Below are positions 1 to 7,356 of a DNA stretch of 40,263 nucleotides, piece after piece. The stretch is from UBA12478 sp964513275 (lineage in GTDB: Bacteria; Patescibacteriota; Patescibacteriia; UBA9934; GWF2-40-263): the NCBI GenBank assembly GCA_964513275.1, contig CAZELN010000004.1:1-40263 (forward strand), read 5' to 3'. Both the position numbers and the translations under genes were made by a program. Numbering within the stretch: the stretch's first letter is position 1; each line of letters opens with the position of its first letter. The notes below the pieces were generated by a model. That model searched no databases. It worked only from the letters and a program-made list of their open reading frames with translations, and was not told the origin of the DNA.

Positions 1-23
1 CGGTATTTTTTTTTTCATTATTC

Positions 24-52
24 TTGACACCTTATCCATTCTCCCTTATCCT
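24..52 (+). promoter_or_regulatory. Promoter of the initiator tRNA gene
   Basis: A perfect -35 box TTGACA (24-29) is followed after 17 bp by TATCCT (47-52). Transcription would start at or just before C59, the first base of the tRNA, so little 5' trimming would be needed. Confidence 0.7.
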
Positions 53-92
53 ATCGCTCGCGGGGTAGAGCAGCCTGGCAGCTCGCTTGGCT

Positions 93-744
93 CGATCGTG
101 AATCAGTTCATTCCTATGGACACCAAGCTCAAAGGAGATCTGGCAGAACAGGCCGCGATTATCCATGCGTTAAAGCATGGATGGGGCGTACTCAAGCCAG
201 TCGGTGATCGATTACCCTATGATCTGGTATTCGACGTCGACAAATCTCTTGTCCGAGTACAGGTAAAGAGCGCGTGGCTAAACAAGTCGGCCAACAATTA
301 CGTTGTCGACTGTCGCCGCACCAAAACGAACCGTCGAGTGATGAAGCGGCAACGTTACTCACTAAGCGACTTCGACTTCGCTCTTGCCTACATCGAGGAA
401 CTGGACATATTCTATGTGTTTCCAGTTGAGCCGTTCATCGGATATGCTGGCGAGATCCACATGGTGGAATCGCCCAAGCGGCAGCGGAAACCTAAATCCG
501 CTGAGTATCGAAACGCTTGGCATCTGATATCGCAATGGGCTATCCGGTCAGAAACGACCGGATGAATCCTATCAAATTCGGGGAAGCCTCCATGGGTGGT
601 AATCCCGAGCTAAGCCCAATCACAGGAATGGGAAAGTGTAGAGACTTGATGGTAGGATCCGTCCTTCGCAAGAAGACGGATAAGGGAAAGTCCAGACTAC
701 AAATCCGGCCCACAGGCTGGAGCAGTGAAAACTGTAGTGGTAAG
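93..744 (+). mobile_element. Group I intron (IC3-like) in tRNA-fMet
   Basis: The core elements appear in order: P (AAATTCGGGGAAGCC, from about 574), Q (TAATCCCGAGCTAAGC, 600-615), R (GTGTAGAGACTTGATGG) and S (AAAGTCCAGACTAC). They closely resemble the conserved elements of the cyanobacterial/plastid tRNA-Leu intron. Visible pairings are P2 542-549/556-563, P3 568-573/651-656, P7 643-647/688-692, P8 657-663/675-681, P9 705-710/715-720, and a GAAA-capped hairpin at 723-734. The internal guide at 535-542 is contiguous: GGCTA pairs with the 5' exon end (U92.G538 wobble) and ATG pairs with the 3' exon CAT as P10. This fixes the splice sites at U92|C93 and G744|C745. The endonuclease ORF occupies the P1 loop. 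Self-splicing is inferred from the fold. Confidence 0.93.
116..565 (+). CDS. Intron-encoded PD-(D/E)XK homing endonuclease
   Basis: The protein has 149 residues from ATG 116; GTG 98 would add six. It belongs by motif to the group I intron-associated PD-(D/E)XK endonucleases, whose known example is the enzyme of the Synechocystis tRNA-fMet intron. Visible are an N-terminal KGDLAEQAA helix with a conserved Glu, then PYD, then a VQVK strand. These are the PD...QxK form of the catalytic core, with Gln in the (D/E) position. Its expected role is to cut intronless tRNA-fMet genes so that repair copies the intron in. No clear Shine-Dalgarno site precedes either start. The ORF runs through the intron guide sequence and P2, and its stop codon lies in the P2 3' strand, so translation and folding compete for the same RNA. 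Confidence 0.85.
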   Translation: MDTKLKGDLAEQAAIIHALKHGWGVLKPVGDRLPYDLVFDVDKSLVRVQVKSAWLNKSANNYVVDCRRTKTNRRVMKRQRYSLSDFDFALAYIEELDIFYVFPVEPFIGYAGEIHMVESPKRQRKPKSAEYRNAWHLISQWAIRSETTG

Positions 745-788
745 CATAACCAAGAGGTCACCGGTTCAAATCCGGTCCCCGCAAAAAG

Positions 789-816
789 GAACTGAGCGAA
801 AGCTCGGTTCTTTTTT
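789..816 (+). terminator. Terminator of the tRNA gene
   Basis: GAACTGAGC (789-797), GAAA loop and GCTCGGTTC (802-810) form a 9-bp stem with one G.U pair, followed by six T. It begins 5 nt after the tRNA discriminator base. Confidence 0.9.
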
Positions 817-820
817 GTCT

Positions 821-849
821 GTATAAAAATAAAACAGGCACTTGCCTGT
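821..849 (-). terminator. Terminator of the MazG-like gene
   Basis: On the minus strand ACAGGC-AAGT-GCCTGT (849-834) is followed by TTTTATTTTT. It lies back to back with the tRNA terminator. Confidence 0.8.
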
Positions 850-857
850 CGATGAAG

Positions 858-1529
858 TCAAAACGCGAGACACGGTCCGTTCACGGGACAAGGATTCTGC
901 CCGCAGTGTGGGCACCGGTCGGTGTAGACCTGATAGATCAGCGTGGAGACTGACTCGATCCCAATGACGTTGGCGTACCCAAGCCACCAGGCAAAGAGGT
1001 CAGCGATTTCCTCCTGAGCGTTAAGCTGGTCCAGATCGCGCATCGCGCGGATCATCTCACCGAGTTCCTCAGAAAGATGACAATGGACGGCGTGCCGGCC
1101 GTCCCGGGTGTTGTTGGATCCGTAGAGACGAGCGAAGAAGCTCTGCCACTCGTCGAGAGTCCAGACGAGGAGACTTGAATCGACGTCGTCGATGAAGCGC
1201 TTCTTCTCTGCTGCCTCGGGACAGCCACAGTACTCCTTCCTCTGGCAGTACGGACAGCAACCGTGGTACTTGCGCGCGACGAGTGTCGCCAGATCCCAGT
1301 CGAACCAATTGGCAAGGGCGAAGATTCTGGCGCCCAGTCCCGCGATCCCCCGAGGAGCATCGGGATCACCTTTACGAATTGCTTCCGCCACGATTCCGAG
1401 CTCCTGAGCGATCGCGTTAGAAATGCGGCTCCAGCTTGCGCGGAACCGGTTGCGCTCACCGTAGATGTCACGGAACATCCTCTGCACGTTCCCGATCGTC
1501 CGTGACGTCGGAGGTACCCAATCTTCCAT
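858..1529 (-). CDS. MazG-like protein with cysteine clusters
   Basis: The protein has 223 residues. The C-terminal half has the MazG-type (all-alpha NTP pyrophosphohydrolase) signature HLSEELGEMIRAM followed by EEIADLFAWWLG, which supplies the metal-binding acidic residues in this family. An earlier segment (AIAQELGIVAEAIRK, then GLGARIFALANWF) looks like a second, degenerate copy of the same helical unit. Two cysteine-rich patches, CCPYCQRKEYCGC near residue 90 and CPHCGQNPCPVNGPC at the C-terminus, suggest zinc binding, which is not usual for plain MazG. ATG 1529 is preceded by GGGAG at 5 nt. Base composition is visibly GC-richer than the next gene. The substrate is unknown; nucleotide sanitation is the family role, not shown here. 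Confidence 0.7.
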   Translation of the reverse strand: MEDWVPPTSRTIGNVQRMFRDIYGERNRFRASWSRISNAIAQELGIVAEAIRKGDPDAPRGIAGLGARIFALANWFDWDLATLVARKYHGCCPYCQRKEYCGCPEAAEKKRFIDDVDSSLLVWTLDEWQSFFARLYGSNNTRDGRHAVHCHLSEELGEMIRAMRDLDQLNAQEEIADLFAWWLGYANVIGIESVSTLIYQVYTDRCPHCGQNPCPVNGPCLAF

Positions 1530-1553
1530 GATTCTCCCAACGTGGGTGGCTGG

Positions 1554-1583
1554 AGTATGACGTTTCTGCTATACTTTCGTCAA
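1554..1583 (-). promoter_or_regulatory. Promoter of the MazG-like gene
   Basis: On the minus strand TTGACG (1583-1578) and CATACT (1559-1554) are separated by 18 bp. The region overlaps the oppositely oriented -10 box TATACT at 1569-1574, so the two divergent genes share promoter DNA. Confidence 0.5.
1566..1574 (+). promoter_or_regulatory. Extended -10 promoter of the small membrane protein gene
   Basis: TGC-TATACT is an extended -10 element. It ends 12 nt before ATG 1587, leaving a leader of roughly five bases and no room for a Shine-Dalgarno site. Confidence 0.6.
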
Positions 1584-1586
1584 GAT

Positions 1587-2051
1587 ATGACCCTTACCAC
1601 CCACGCGACGCTGGGAGCCGTTATTGGACACGCAACCGGGAATCCGTTGCTTGCTTTTATTTTTGGCTTCATGTCGCATTTTCTCATTGATATGATTCCT
1701 CATGGGGACACGGGCATCTCCGATAACTTTCGTGTCCACAAACGACGGCGCAAACATGCCGTGGCGTATGTGATGGTCGATGCGGTTGTGGCGCTCTTCT
1801 TTGTGCTTATGCTTGCCAACACGCGCGATATCGAATCTATGCGAAGTTACAGTTGGGGGATTGTTGGTGGCGTCTTGCCTGATTTTCTTGTGGGGCTATA
1901 CGAAATCACACGCACACGCCTCCTGTGCTGGTTCAACCTGCTGCACTTTTACTTTCACGACTATTTCGTGAAGCGCAAAGGCGACGTACCGCTGTACTAT
2001 GCCCTCATGGCGCAGATCGTGCTTATCGCGTATCTCCAGACAAAACTATAA
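1587..2051 (+). CDS. Small integral membrane protein with conserved His/Asp motifs
   Basis: The protein has 154 residues from ATG 1587, chosen because a -10 box lies just upstream; an in-frame ATG at 1542 would precede that promoter. The first helix begins HATLGAVIGHATGNP and is followed by SHFLIDMIPHGD. Later come a hydrophobic stretch around VVALFFVLML, GGVLPDFLVGLY, and LLHFYFHDYF. The spaced His and Asp residues next to membrane segments resemble the broad family of membrane-bound metal-dependent hydrolase-like proteins (YdjM/DUF457-type). That assignment is by pattern only and the function is unknown. The stop codon lies inside the bidirectional terminator at 2050-2073. Confidence 0.7.
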   Translation: MTLTTHATLGAVIGHATGNPLLAFIFGFMSHFLIDMIPHGDTGISDNFRVHKRRRKHAVAYVMVDAVVALFFVLMLANTRDIESMRSYSWGIVGGVLPDFLVGLYEITRTRLLCWFNLLHFYFHDYFVKRKGDVPLYYALMAQIVLIAYLQTKL

Positions 2052-2073
2052 AACGAGGCTTAGGCCTCGTTTT
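2050..2073. terminator. Bidirectional terminator
   Basis: AAAACGAGGC-TTAG-GCCTCGTTTT is a perfect 10-bp stem with T runs on both strands. It serves the convergent genes on either side, whose stop codons both lie within it. Confidence 0.92.
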
Positions 2074-3241
2074 ATGATTGAGCAACCTCTTCCAAAATTT
2101 TCATCGTCTCCTGCGCGGCGCGTTCCCAACTGAACTCGGCGGCACGTTGGATACCGAGTTCGCGAATCTCGCGTACGCCTTCGGGGATAAGCAGACACTG
2201 CGTGAGCGCAAAGCTCATCGCCTCAATATCTTCTGGATCGACATACACGGCGGCATCGCCTCCCACTTCAGGAAGAGCTCCGCGATTGGAAGCAATCACC
2301 GGTGTTCCCACAGCCATCGCTTCTAAGAGTGGAAGCCCGAACCCTTCGTCCCACGACGGATACAAAAGGCAGGAAGCGCGTGCCAACAAATTCCACTTCT
2401 CTTCTTCCGTGACCGGTCCCAAAAACTGAATCACCCCCGTTGGTTCGACGTCTTTCCAGGCATGGTTAATGGTCACACATTCTTCCTCGGCTTCACGTGT
2501 GTGCCAGCCTTTCTTTCCGGCAACGATAAACCGCACCTGTGCGGCTTGCTCTGGCCGACTCTGAAGGAACGCATGGAATGCCCGAAACGCATTGAGCAGA
2601 TTTTTGCGCGGTTCGATCGTACCAAGAAACAACACAAATTCTCGATCAAAGGGAAATCTCGTACTGGTCGAATCCACTTGCGACAACGTGGCATAAGCCT
2701 CATTCAAATCCACACCTTCAAAGACAACATGCACTCGCCCAACGGTACTCGACACAAATTCGTGGAGTTTTTTTTGTGTCGCGCTCGACACGGCGATTAT
2801 CTGTGTTGCGCGCTTGAGACTGTTTGGGACAACCACCCGAGTAGCGAAACTTTGTTGCGAAGGAAACCATTCAGGATGTTCGTAGATAGCCAGATCATGA
2901 ACCGTGACAACACTCTTGCCTCGCCATCCAAGAGGAATCTGACCAAACGGAGAAAAGAGCACATCTGGACGTCGCAACAAAAATCGCATCGGCAAAATGG
3001 CGTGCCGTGAAACAAAGGAAAGTTTTGGTCCCCAGGAAGGGAGCAACGTCACGTGTGCACCAGCCTCGAGAAGTTCTTGGCGACGAATGCGACTGAGTCC
3101 GGGTGGTGTGGAAACAAAAAATTCATGCGACTCCCCTGTCTGGAGAAGCGCCGTCGTGATCGACCACGAATAATGTTCGATCCCGGCTCCACGAGAACCG
3201 TCTGGCGCACACAGCATCGTTCCATCGATCGCGATTCTCAT
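2072..3241 (-). CDS. Glycosyltransferase family 4 (GT-B fold)
   Basis: The protein has 389 residues, a normal GT4 length. The C-terminal half has FVLFLGTIEPRKNL, typical of the start of the nucleotide-sugar domain. The E-x7-E motif EGFGLPLLEAMAVGTPV follows, then ASNRGALPEVGG. The N-terminal half (MRIAIDGTML, then SVVTVHDLAIYEHPEWF) matches the acceptor domain of mannosyl/rhamnosyl-type GT4 enzymes. It likely transfers a sugar from an activated donor onto a surface glycan or lipid at the inner membrane face; donor and acceptor cannot be told. Its ATG overlaps the stop of the upstream export-protein gene (ATGA), so it is the last gene of the scpA-scpB-dac operon. Confidence 0.9.
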   Translation of the reverse strand: MRIAIDGTMLCAPDGSRGAGIEHYSWSITTALLQTGESHEFFVSTPPGLSRIRRQELLEAGAHVTLLPSWGPKLSFVSRHAILPMRFLLRRPDVLFSPFGQIPLGWRGKSVVTVHDLAIYEHPEWFPSQQSFATRVVVPNSLKRATQIIAVSSATQKKLHEFVSSTVGRVHVVFEGVDLNEAYATLSQVDSTSTRFPFDREFVLFLGTIEPRKNLLNAFRAFHAFLQSRPEQAAQVRFIVAGKKGWHTREAEEECVTINHAWKDVEPTGVIQFLGPVTEEEKWNLLARASCLLYPSWDEGFGLPLLEAMAVGTPVIASNRGALPEVGGDAAVYVDPEDIEAMSFALTQCLLIPEGVREIRELGIQRAAEFSWERAAQETMKILEEVAQS

Positions 3242-3738
3242 AGAAGTTGAAGTCCAGTGAATACTCCTTGGGTGACCGCCAAAATGGTGAGGGTGCCGAT
3301 AAACGCTCCGGAAATAATCGAGAGAGCTGCCAATCGTCGATCAACCGCAAAGATCACCGCCAAGGCACTCGCGGTCCAGACACCGGTTCCAGGCCCGGGA
3401 GCCACCACAAGGAGGAAGAGGAAGAACGCGCCCCATTTCGAGTAACTCTCCCCAAACTTTTTTATCTGTGTGTCTCTCCACTGTACAAACCATTGGTCCA
3501 GACGTGGAAGCTTGTGGTGAATAATCTTGAGAGCTGGCGTCAACAACACAAAGATAAACGGCATGGGAAGGAGATTCCCAAAAAGTGTTGAGACAAACGC
3601 CACCCACGGAGAAAGATGGAGTGCAAAAATAGCAACGGGTAAAGCAAATCGCGTTTCGGTCACTGGCATAATCGCCAACACGAATGCAATCACCTCCGAC
3701 GGCAACCCATCCAGCCAAAAAAGGAGAGCATCCATCAT
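3238..3738 (-). CDS. Small multidrug export family membrane protein (COG2426-like)
   Basis: The protein has 166 residues from ATG 3738, which overlaps the stop of the carboxypeptidase gene as ATGA; a second ATG follows directly at 3735. There are about four or five hydrophobic segments. ELPVTETRFALPVAIFAL-type sequence (here PVTETRFALPVAIFAL) and FGNLLPMPFIFVLL match the putative small multidrug export family (PF06695). That name is a family label and transport has rarely been shown. The central loop is basic and carries a PGPGTG turn before the last segments. Its 3' end overlaps the glycosyltransferase start by 4 nt, so translation is probably coupled. Confidence 0.75.
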   Translation of the reverse strand: MMDALLFWLDGLPSEVIAFVLAIMPVTETRFALPVAIFALHLSPWVAFVSTLFGNLLPMPFIFVLLTPALKIIHHKLPRLDQWFVQWRDTQIKKFGESYSKWGAFFLFLLVVAPGPGTGVWTASALAVIFAVDRRLAALSIISGAFIGTLTILAVTQGVFTGLQLL

Positions 3739-4712
3739 AAGACGGACCAATCAAACGTCTTGTACGCCCAGACGGCAAGCGACTTTACATCTTGGAAACG
3801 TCCTTCCTTTGTTTCAGACCCAAGCACAACAATGATAATCTCTCCTCCATTCTCGTGTGAGAACAGGGTTCCAAGACAGTACCCGGCCTCAGGGAGGAAG
3901 CCGGTTTTTCCACCGATGATGTCGTACGGAGACTGGTCAACAAACGTTCCAAGTAATTCATCTGTAGATTCAACGCGATAGCTGCGTCCTGATGTTCCTG
4001 TGATGGTTGCACGGGGAAGCTGAGTAATCTCGGCGATCGTCTCGTCCTCCAAAATTTTATCGAACATAATAGCAAGATCAGACACGACCGACACGTTCTT
4101 TGAAGAGAGGCCGGTTGAGTCATCAAACGTCGTTTGTTGCATCCCGAACTCCGCCGCAGTTTCATTCATGCGTGCGATAAAATCTCCGTGAGACATTCCG
4201 CTCAAACGCGCAAGGGCGGCCGTGGAACTATTGTCGCTTCCGATCAGGCTTGCGTTCAACAGGTCGCGTACGGTCACCGTTTCCCCGATCGCCAAGTGAA
4301 GTTCAGCTCCGTACCGAAGATCTTCGGACGTAAGTGTGGCGGGAGCATCCAGATCTGGATCCCCTTGCAAAAACACATACGTGGTCATGAGCTTCGTGAT
4401 TGAACCAATGGCGCGCGGCTCGGCAACATTTTTCTCAAACAACACTTCGTGTGAAGCCCGATCTACCACAATCGCGCTGCGCGCGCTTGTCACCACTCCC
4501 ATACTCGCCGAAACCACCTTCACAGGCACGCGCGAGCGGTCCGGAGATTCAGGTAATCGATGTGAAATCACCTCATACGTCTCAAACAAATCAACGGCCC
4601 GAACGGGAGCCTGTGGCAAAGTAGCTCGTGCCTCAAGTTCTCCGGCATCAGCTGGAAAAAACTGGAGAATCGTAGACGCTAGAATAAGCTGTGTGAATAA
4701 TTTTACGATCAT
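3735..4712 (-). CDS. D-alanyl-D-alanine carboxypeptidase (peptidase S11)
   Basis: The protein has 325 residues with an N-terminal hydrophobic signal segment (residues 3-20) and a likely cleavage site after ADA. All three penicillin-binding motifs are visible: SITK with the nucleophile Ser104 and Lys107, SDN at 159-161 (SGN is more usual), and GGKTG near residue 270. S11 enzymes remove the terminal D-Ala from peptidoglycan stem peptides outside the membrane and so tune cross-linking. The C-terminal beta domain typical of PBP5 is absent, so this is the short form. Start ATG 4712 overlaps the scpB stop by 4 nt (ATGA). The host therefore appears to make or modify peptidoglycan. Confidence 0.9.
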   Translation of the reverse strand: MIVKLFTQLILASTILQFFPADAGELEARATLPQAPVRAVDLFETYEVISHRLPESPDRSRVPVKVVSASMGVVTSARSAIVVDRASHEVLFEKNVAEPRAIGSITKLMTTYVFLQGDPDLDAPATLTSEDLRYGAELHLAIGETVTVRDLLNASLIGSDNSSTAALARLSGMSHGDFIARMNETAAEFGMQQTTFDDSTGLSSKNVSVVSDLAIMFDKILEDETIAEITQLPRATITGTSGRSYRVESTDELLGTFVDQSPYDIIGGKTGFLPEAGYCLGTLFSHENGGEIIIVVLGSETKEGRFQDVKSLAVWAYKTFDWSVL

Positions 4713-5257
4713 ACGTCGCCCTCAGGTTCACGACTCAAGAGCTCGGCAATTTTTTCATTTGTTCGGAAGGATTCATAGTCGGGCAACGCATCAAGCCGAT
4801 TCACACCGATCGCTTGCAAAAATTCATGACTGACATGATAGACAGGTTGGAGGCGTTGCTTGTCTTGTTCCTCGAGAATGAATCCACGAATGAGCAAATT
4901 GCGAAGAATGAGCGAACAATTCACGCCACGAATCATTTCAATTTCAGGTTTGCTTATAGGACCACGGTACGCAATGATCGTGAGGGTCTCAAGACTTGGG
5001 CGTGTGAGCGGACCCGAGGCTTCCACGCGCAAAAACTTCGCGACCCGCTCCCCGACGGATGCATTGGAAACGAATTGCACTGCTGTGTTTTGCTCCATGA
5101 GATGAATGCCCGAACCATCGACATTAAAACGACGTGCGATATCGTCGATGGCCTCACGCACGACTTCCTCAGAAAGATCTAAGTGCTTACGTAGGTCAGA
5201 AAGTTTCACTGGTTTGGCTGCCGCAAAGAGGACGGCTTCAATAGTTGTTGTGAGCAT
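4709..5257 (-). CDS. scpB: Segregation and condensation protein B
   Basis: The protein has 182 residues, usual for ScpB. The N-terminal winged helix begins TTIEAVLFAAAKPVKLSDL. The family-specific second winged helix carries TRPSLETLTIIAYRGPISKPEIEMIRG, the most conserved ScpB stretch. ScpB dimers bind the ScpA kleisin to form the regulatory part of the SMC condensin on the nucleoid. The gene starts 2 nt after scpA and overlaps the carboxypeptidase gene by 4 nt, so chromosome segregation and cell-wall genes share one transcript. The C-terminal tail after residue 165 is acidic and probably disordered. Confidence 0.95.
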   Translation of the reverse strand: MLTTTIEAVLFAAAKPVKLSDLRKHLDLSEEVVREAIDDIARRFNVDGSGIHLMEQNTAVQFVSNASVGERVAKFLRVEASGPLTRPSLETLTIIAYRGPISKPEIEMIRGVNCSLILRNLLIRGFILEEQDKQRLQPVYHVSHEFLQAIGVNRLDALPDYESFRTNEKIAELLSREPEGDV

Positions 5258-5259
5258 AC

Positions 5260-5955
5260 CTAATCGACACGTTTAATTTCGATCTCATCGAACACGCCCG
5301 ATTGAACGACGTGCACGACTCGCTGTTTCACCAGTTCAAGCAGCGCAAGGAAACTCACGACCACGTCCACCTTTGACTTCCCGCCACTGGCGATCTGACG
5401 AAAGGTCATCTTCGTGCGTGAAAGGATGGCTTCGTGAATCTCCTGAAGTCGTTCCTTCACAGACACAACCCTCTCCAATGCGGCCGTTTGAAGTTTGAAA
5501 AATGGTTCAAGACGCTTAAGAAGCCCAGAGAACGCCTCACACAAATCCTCTGCACGCAAATTTGTCACCACTTCTCCAACCCCTACTCGCACCACATCAG
5601 CTGTCGCGCGCTCAAACGAGTGATCCATGCTATCGAATCGTTCCTCAAGCGTGCGAGACGCATCGACGAACTCTTTATACAGACGCAATTGAAGAGCAAG
5701 TGTGGAGGGATCTTCCTCTGGTTCAACCTCGATCGGGAGAATGGCTTGCGACTTCAGGAGTAGCAGCTTTGTCGCCACAACAAGAAAATCCGCTAGCTCC
5801 TCCGGAGGCACCTCGTGGGTGTTCATGTACTCAAGGTACTTCTGCGTCACACTCCCGAGCGAAACTTCCGTAATCGGCAGTTCTTCCCCCTGGATCAGCT
5901 CCAAAAGGACATGAAGTGGTCCATCAAATGTTTCCAGTTTTACCTCAAAGGCCAT
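5260..5955 (-). CDS. scpA: Segregation and condensation protein A (kleisin)
   Basis: The protein has 231 residues from ATG 5955. It was chosen over an upstream in-frame start at 6000 because a TACAAT -10 box ends 10 nt before it and because homologues start with FEVKLETFDGPLHVLLELI. Kleisin landmarks are the N-terminal FDGPL...LLELI helix, EELADFLVVATKLLLLKSQ (the SMC neck-binding region), and the C-terminal winged helix LLELVKQRVVHVVQ that binds the SMC head. It is the first gene of a five-gene operon with scpB, carboxypeptidase, export protein and glycosyltransferase. Its mRNA is probably leaderless. Confidence 0.95.
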   Translation of the reverse strand: MAFEVKLETFDGPLHVLLELIQGEELPITEVSLGSVTQKYLEYMNTHEVPPEELADFLVVATKLLLLKSQAILPIEVEPEEDPSTLALQLRLYKEFVDASRTLEERFDSMDHSFERATADVVRVGVGEVVTNLRAEDLCEAFSGLLKRLEPFFKLQTAALERVVSVKERLQEIHEAILSRTKMTFRQIASGGKSKVDVVVSFLALLELVKQRVVHVVQSGVFDEIEIKRVD

Positions 5956-5965
5956 AGATGTGAGT

Positions 5966-5974
5966 ATTGTACCA
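5966..5974 (-). promoter_or_regulatory. Extended -10 promoter of scpA
   Basis: On the minus strand TGG-TACAAT forms an extended -10 box ending 10 nt before ATG 5955. No good -35 and no Shine-Dalgarno site are visible. Confidence 0.6.
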
Positions 5975-6015
5975 AAGTTACCCACTGAGTGGGCATCCAA
6001 ACGCCTAACCTAGCG

Positions 6016-6039
6016 AAAGACCGCCTTGAGGCGGTCTTT
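6016..6039. terminator. Terminator after aspS
   Basis: AAAGACCGCC-TTGA-GGCGGTCTTT is a perfect 10-bp stem. On the minus strand the arm ends in TTT followed by C, just past the aspS stop. Confidence 0.85.
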
Positions 6040-6043
6040 CTGA

Positions 6044-7354
6044 TTACGGACGTAGTCGTTGAACGTCGCGTGGAAAGATCGTCGCCTCCTTGATGTTCTC
6101 TAGACCAAGAATATTCTGCGTAAGACGCTGAAGCCCAAGCCCCCATCCTCCTTCTGGAGGAATACCGTATTTGTGCATCATGAGGTAATCCTCAAACTGC
6201 GTAGGATCCAGACCCTTATCTTTGATGGCTTGCAGCTGGTCGTCGTACTTGTTCACACGCATACCACCAGAGATGATCTCACTGCCAAATCCGATGAGAT
6301 CGAAGGTAATGGTATTGGTTGGATCCTCTGGGTCGCGCAGGGCATAAAACGGCCGCTTGGTTGTAGGATAATCCGTCACGATTACAAAGCCACAGTTGTG
6401 GTGCTTGGGTCCCCATTCGCGCGACAACCATTTCTCCGCTCCTGGCGAGAGGTCGGGCTCATTGGTTTCGTCAATGCCTGCTTCGTCTTTGTACGCTTGT
6501 AATGCATCCTTAAGTTTAATGCGTGGAAAGCGATCACCAACAGGTGGCAATTGAACACCCAACAACTCAAGCTCTGGCTTACACTCCTCCTCGACGGTCT
6601 TGAGCATCTGACGGATCGCGGTTTCGGAGTAATCGAGCACATCATCAAACTCCGCAAATCCCACCTCAAACTCAAGCTGGTTGAACTCAGTGAGGTGACG
6701 TGACGTCGCAAACTTCTCGGCACGGAACGAGTACGAAACGCCATACACGCCTTCATAGACTCCCATCGTGATCTGTTTGTAGAGCTGGGCGGATTGGGTA
6801 AGCGTGGCTTCGCGGCCGTAATACTCAACGCGGAAGAATTCGGCACCGCCTTCGGAGGCCGCTCCGGCAAGCACCGGAAAAAAAATTTCCGTGAATCCCT
6901 GCGACTCCATGAATTGACGGAAACCATGCACAAGTGCGGCTTGCACGCGAAAAATCGCGCGTTGTTTTGGATTGCGCAGGGTCACGACGCGATTGTCCAA
7001 GAGTGTGTCGAGTTGAACATCGACTTCCTCTTTGTTGATCTCCACTGGTACGACATCACGAACAGGAGAAAGAACCTCAACAGTTGTCGCCTGAATTTCA
7101 ACCTCGTTTGCATTAGGGTCTTTTGATTGCTTCTTCACGACTTGGCCAGTCACCTTAAGCACCGTCTCGACTTGCAACCCCTTGAGACTCTCGAGTTGTT
7201 CGGCGGTGAGAACCACCTGTACCAAACCAGTGCGGTCTCGAAGGATGGCAAATCCAAACTTTGATAAATCACGAAGACGATGCAGCCATCCGGCAACGAC
7301 CACCGTCTCGCCGAGTCTACTCTGAAGTTCACGGATAAGAATTCTGTTTTTCAT
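6044..7354 (-). CDS. aspS: Aspartyl-tRNA synthetase, archaeal type
   Basis: The protein has 436 residues. It lacks the GAD insertion of ordinary bacterial AspRS (about 590 residues), so it is the short archaeal/eukaryal-type enzyme. The OB-fold anticodon domain begins VVVAGWLHRLRDLSKFGF. Class II motifs are visible as YSFRAEKFATSRHLTEF (motif 2) and GGWGLGLQRLTQNIL (motif 3). It charges tRNA-Asp with aspartate. His25 lies where a discriminating archaeal enzyme I recall (Thermococcus) has a Trp. His there is associated with non-discriminating AspRS that also charges tRNA-Asn, but this rests on alignment by eye. It starts 2 nt after asnS and is followed by a terminator. Confidence 0.93.
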   Translation of the reverse strand: MKNRILIRELQSRLGETVVVAGWLHRLRDLSKFGFAILRDRTGLVQVVLTAEQLESLKGLQVETVLKVTGQVVKKQSKDPNANEVEIQATTVEVLSPVRDVVPVEINKEEVDVQLDTLLDNRVVTLRNPKQRAIFRVQAALVHGFRQFMESQGFTEIFFPVLAGAASEGGAEFFRVEYYGREATLTQSAQLYKQITMGVYEGVYGVSYSFRAEKFATSRHLTEFNQLEFEVGFAEFDDVLDYSETAIRQMLKTVEEECKPELELLGVQLPPVGDRFPRIKLKDALQAYKDEAGIDETNEPDLSPGAEKWLSREWGPKHHNCGFVIVTDYPTTKRPFYALRDPEDPTNTITFDLIGFGSEIISGGMRVNKYDDQLQAIKDKGLDPTQFEDYLMMHKYGIPPEGGWGLGLQRLTQNILGLENIKEATIFPRDVQRLRP

Positions 7355-7356
7355 AC

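Larger units (their letters stand above)
59..784 (+). tRNA. Initiator tRNA-Met (CAU), split by a group I intron
   Basis: Exons are 59-92 and 745-784. The joined sequence folds as a complete cloverleaf: 7-position acceptor arm, D stem GAGC/GCTC, anticodon stem CTTGG/CCAAG with loop CTCATAA, and T stem ACCGG/CCGGT. It is the initiator because the acceptor end has the unpaired C1 x A72 that is diagnostic of bacterial tRNA-fMet. The anticodon stem has only two of the usual three consecutive G-C pairs (T29-A41, G30-C40, G31-C39). CCA is not encoded; AAAGG follows A73, so a CCA-adding enzyme is required. The intron lies between U33 and C34, directly before the anticodon. The gene has its own promoter at 24-52 and terminator at 789-816. 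Confidence 0.95.

Noticed and set aside
515..521. GCTTGGC in the endonuclease ORF identical to the tRNA exon end at 85-91
   Set aside because: Seven bases can match by chance; the guide at 535-542 already explains splice-site choice.
517..795. 92-codon frame over the intron core and tRNA 3' exon
   Set aside because: The DNA is explained by group I core structure and tRNA; there is no protein pattern.
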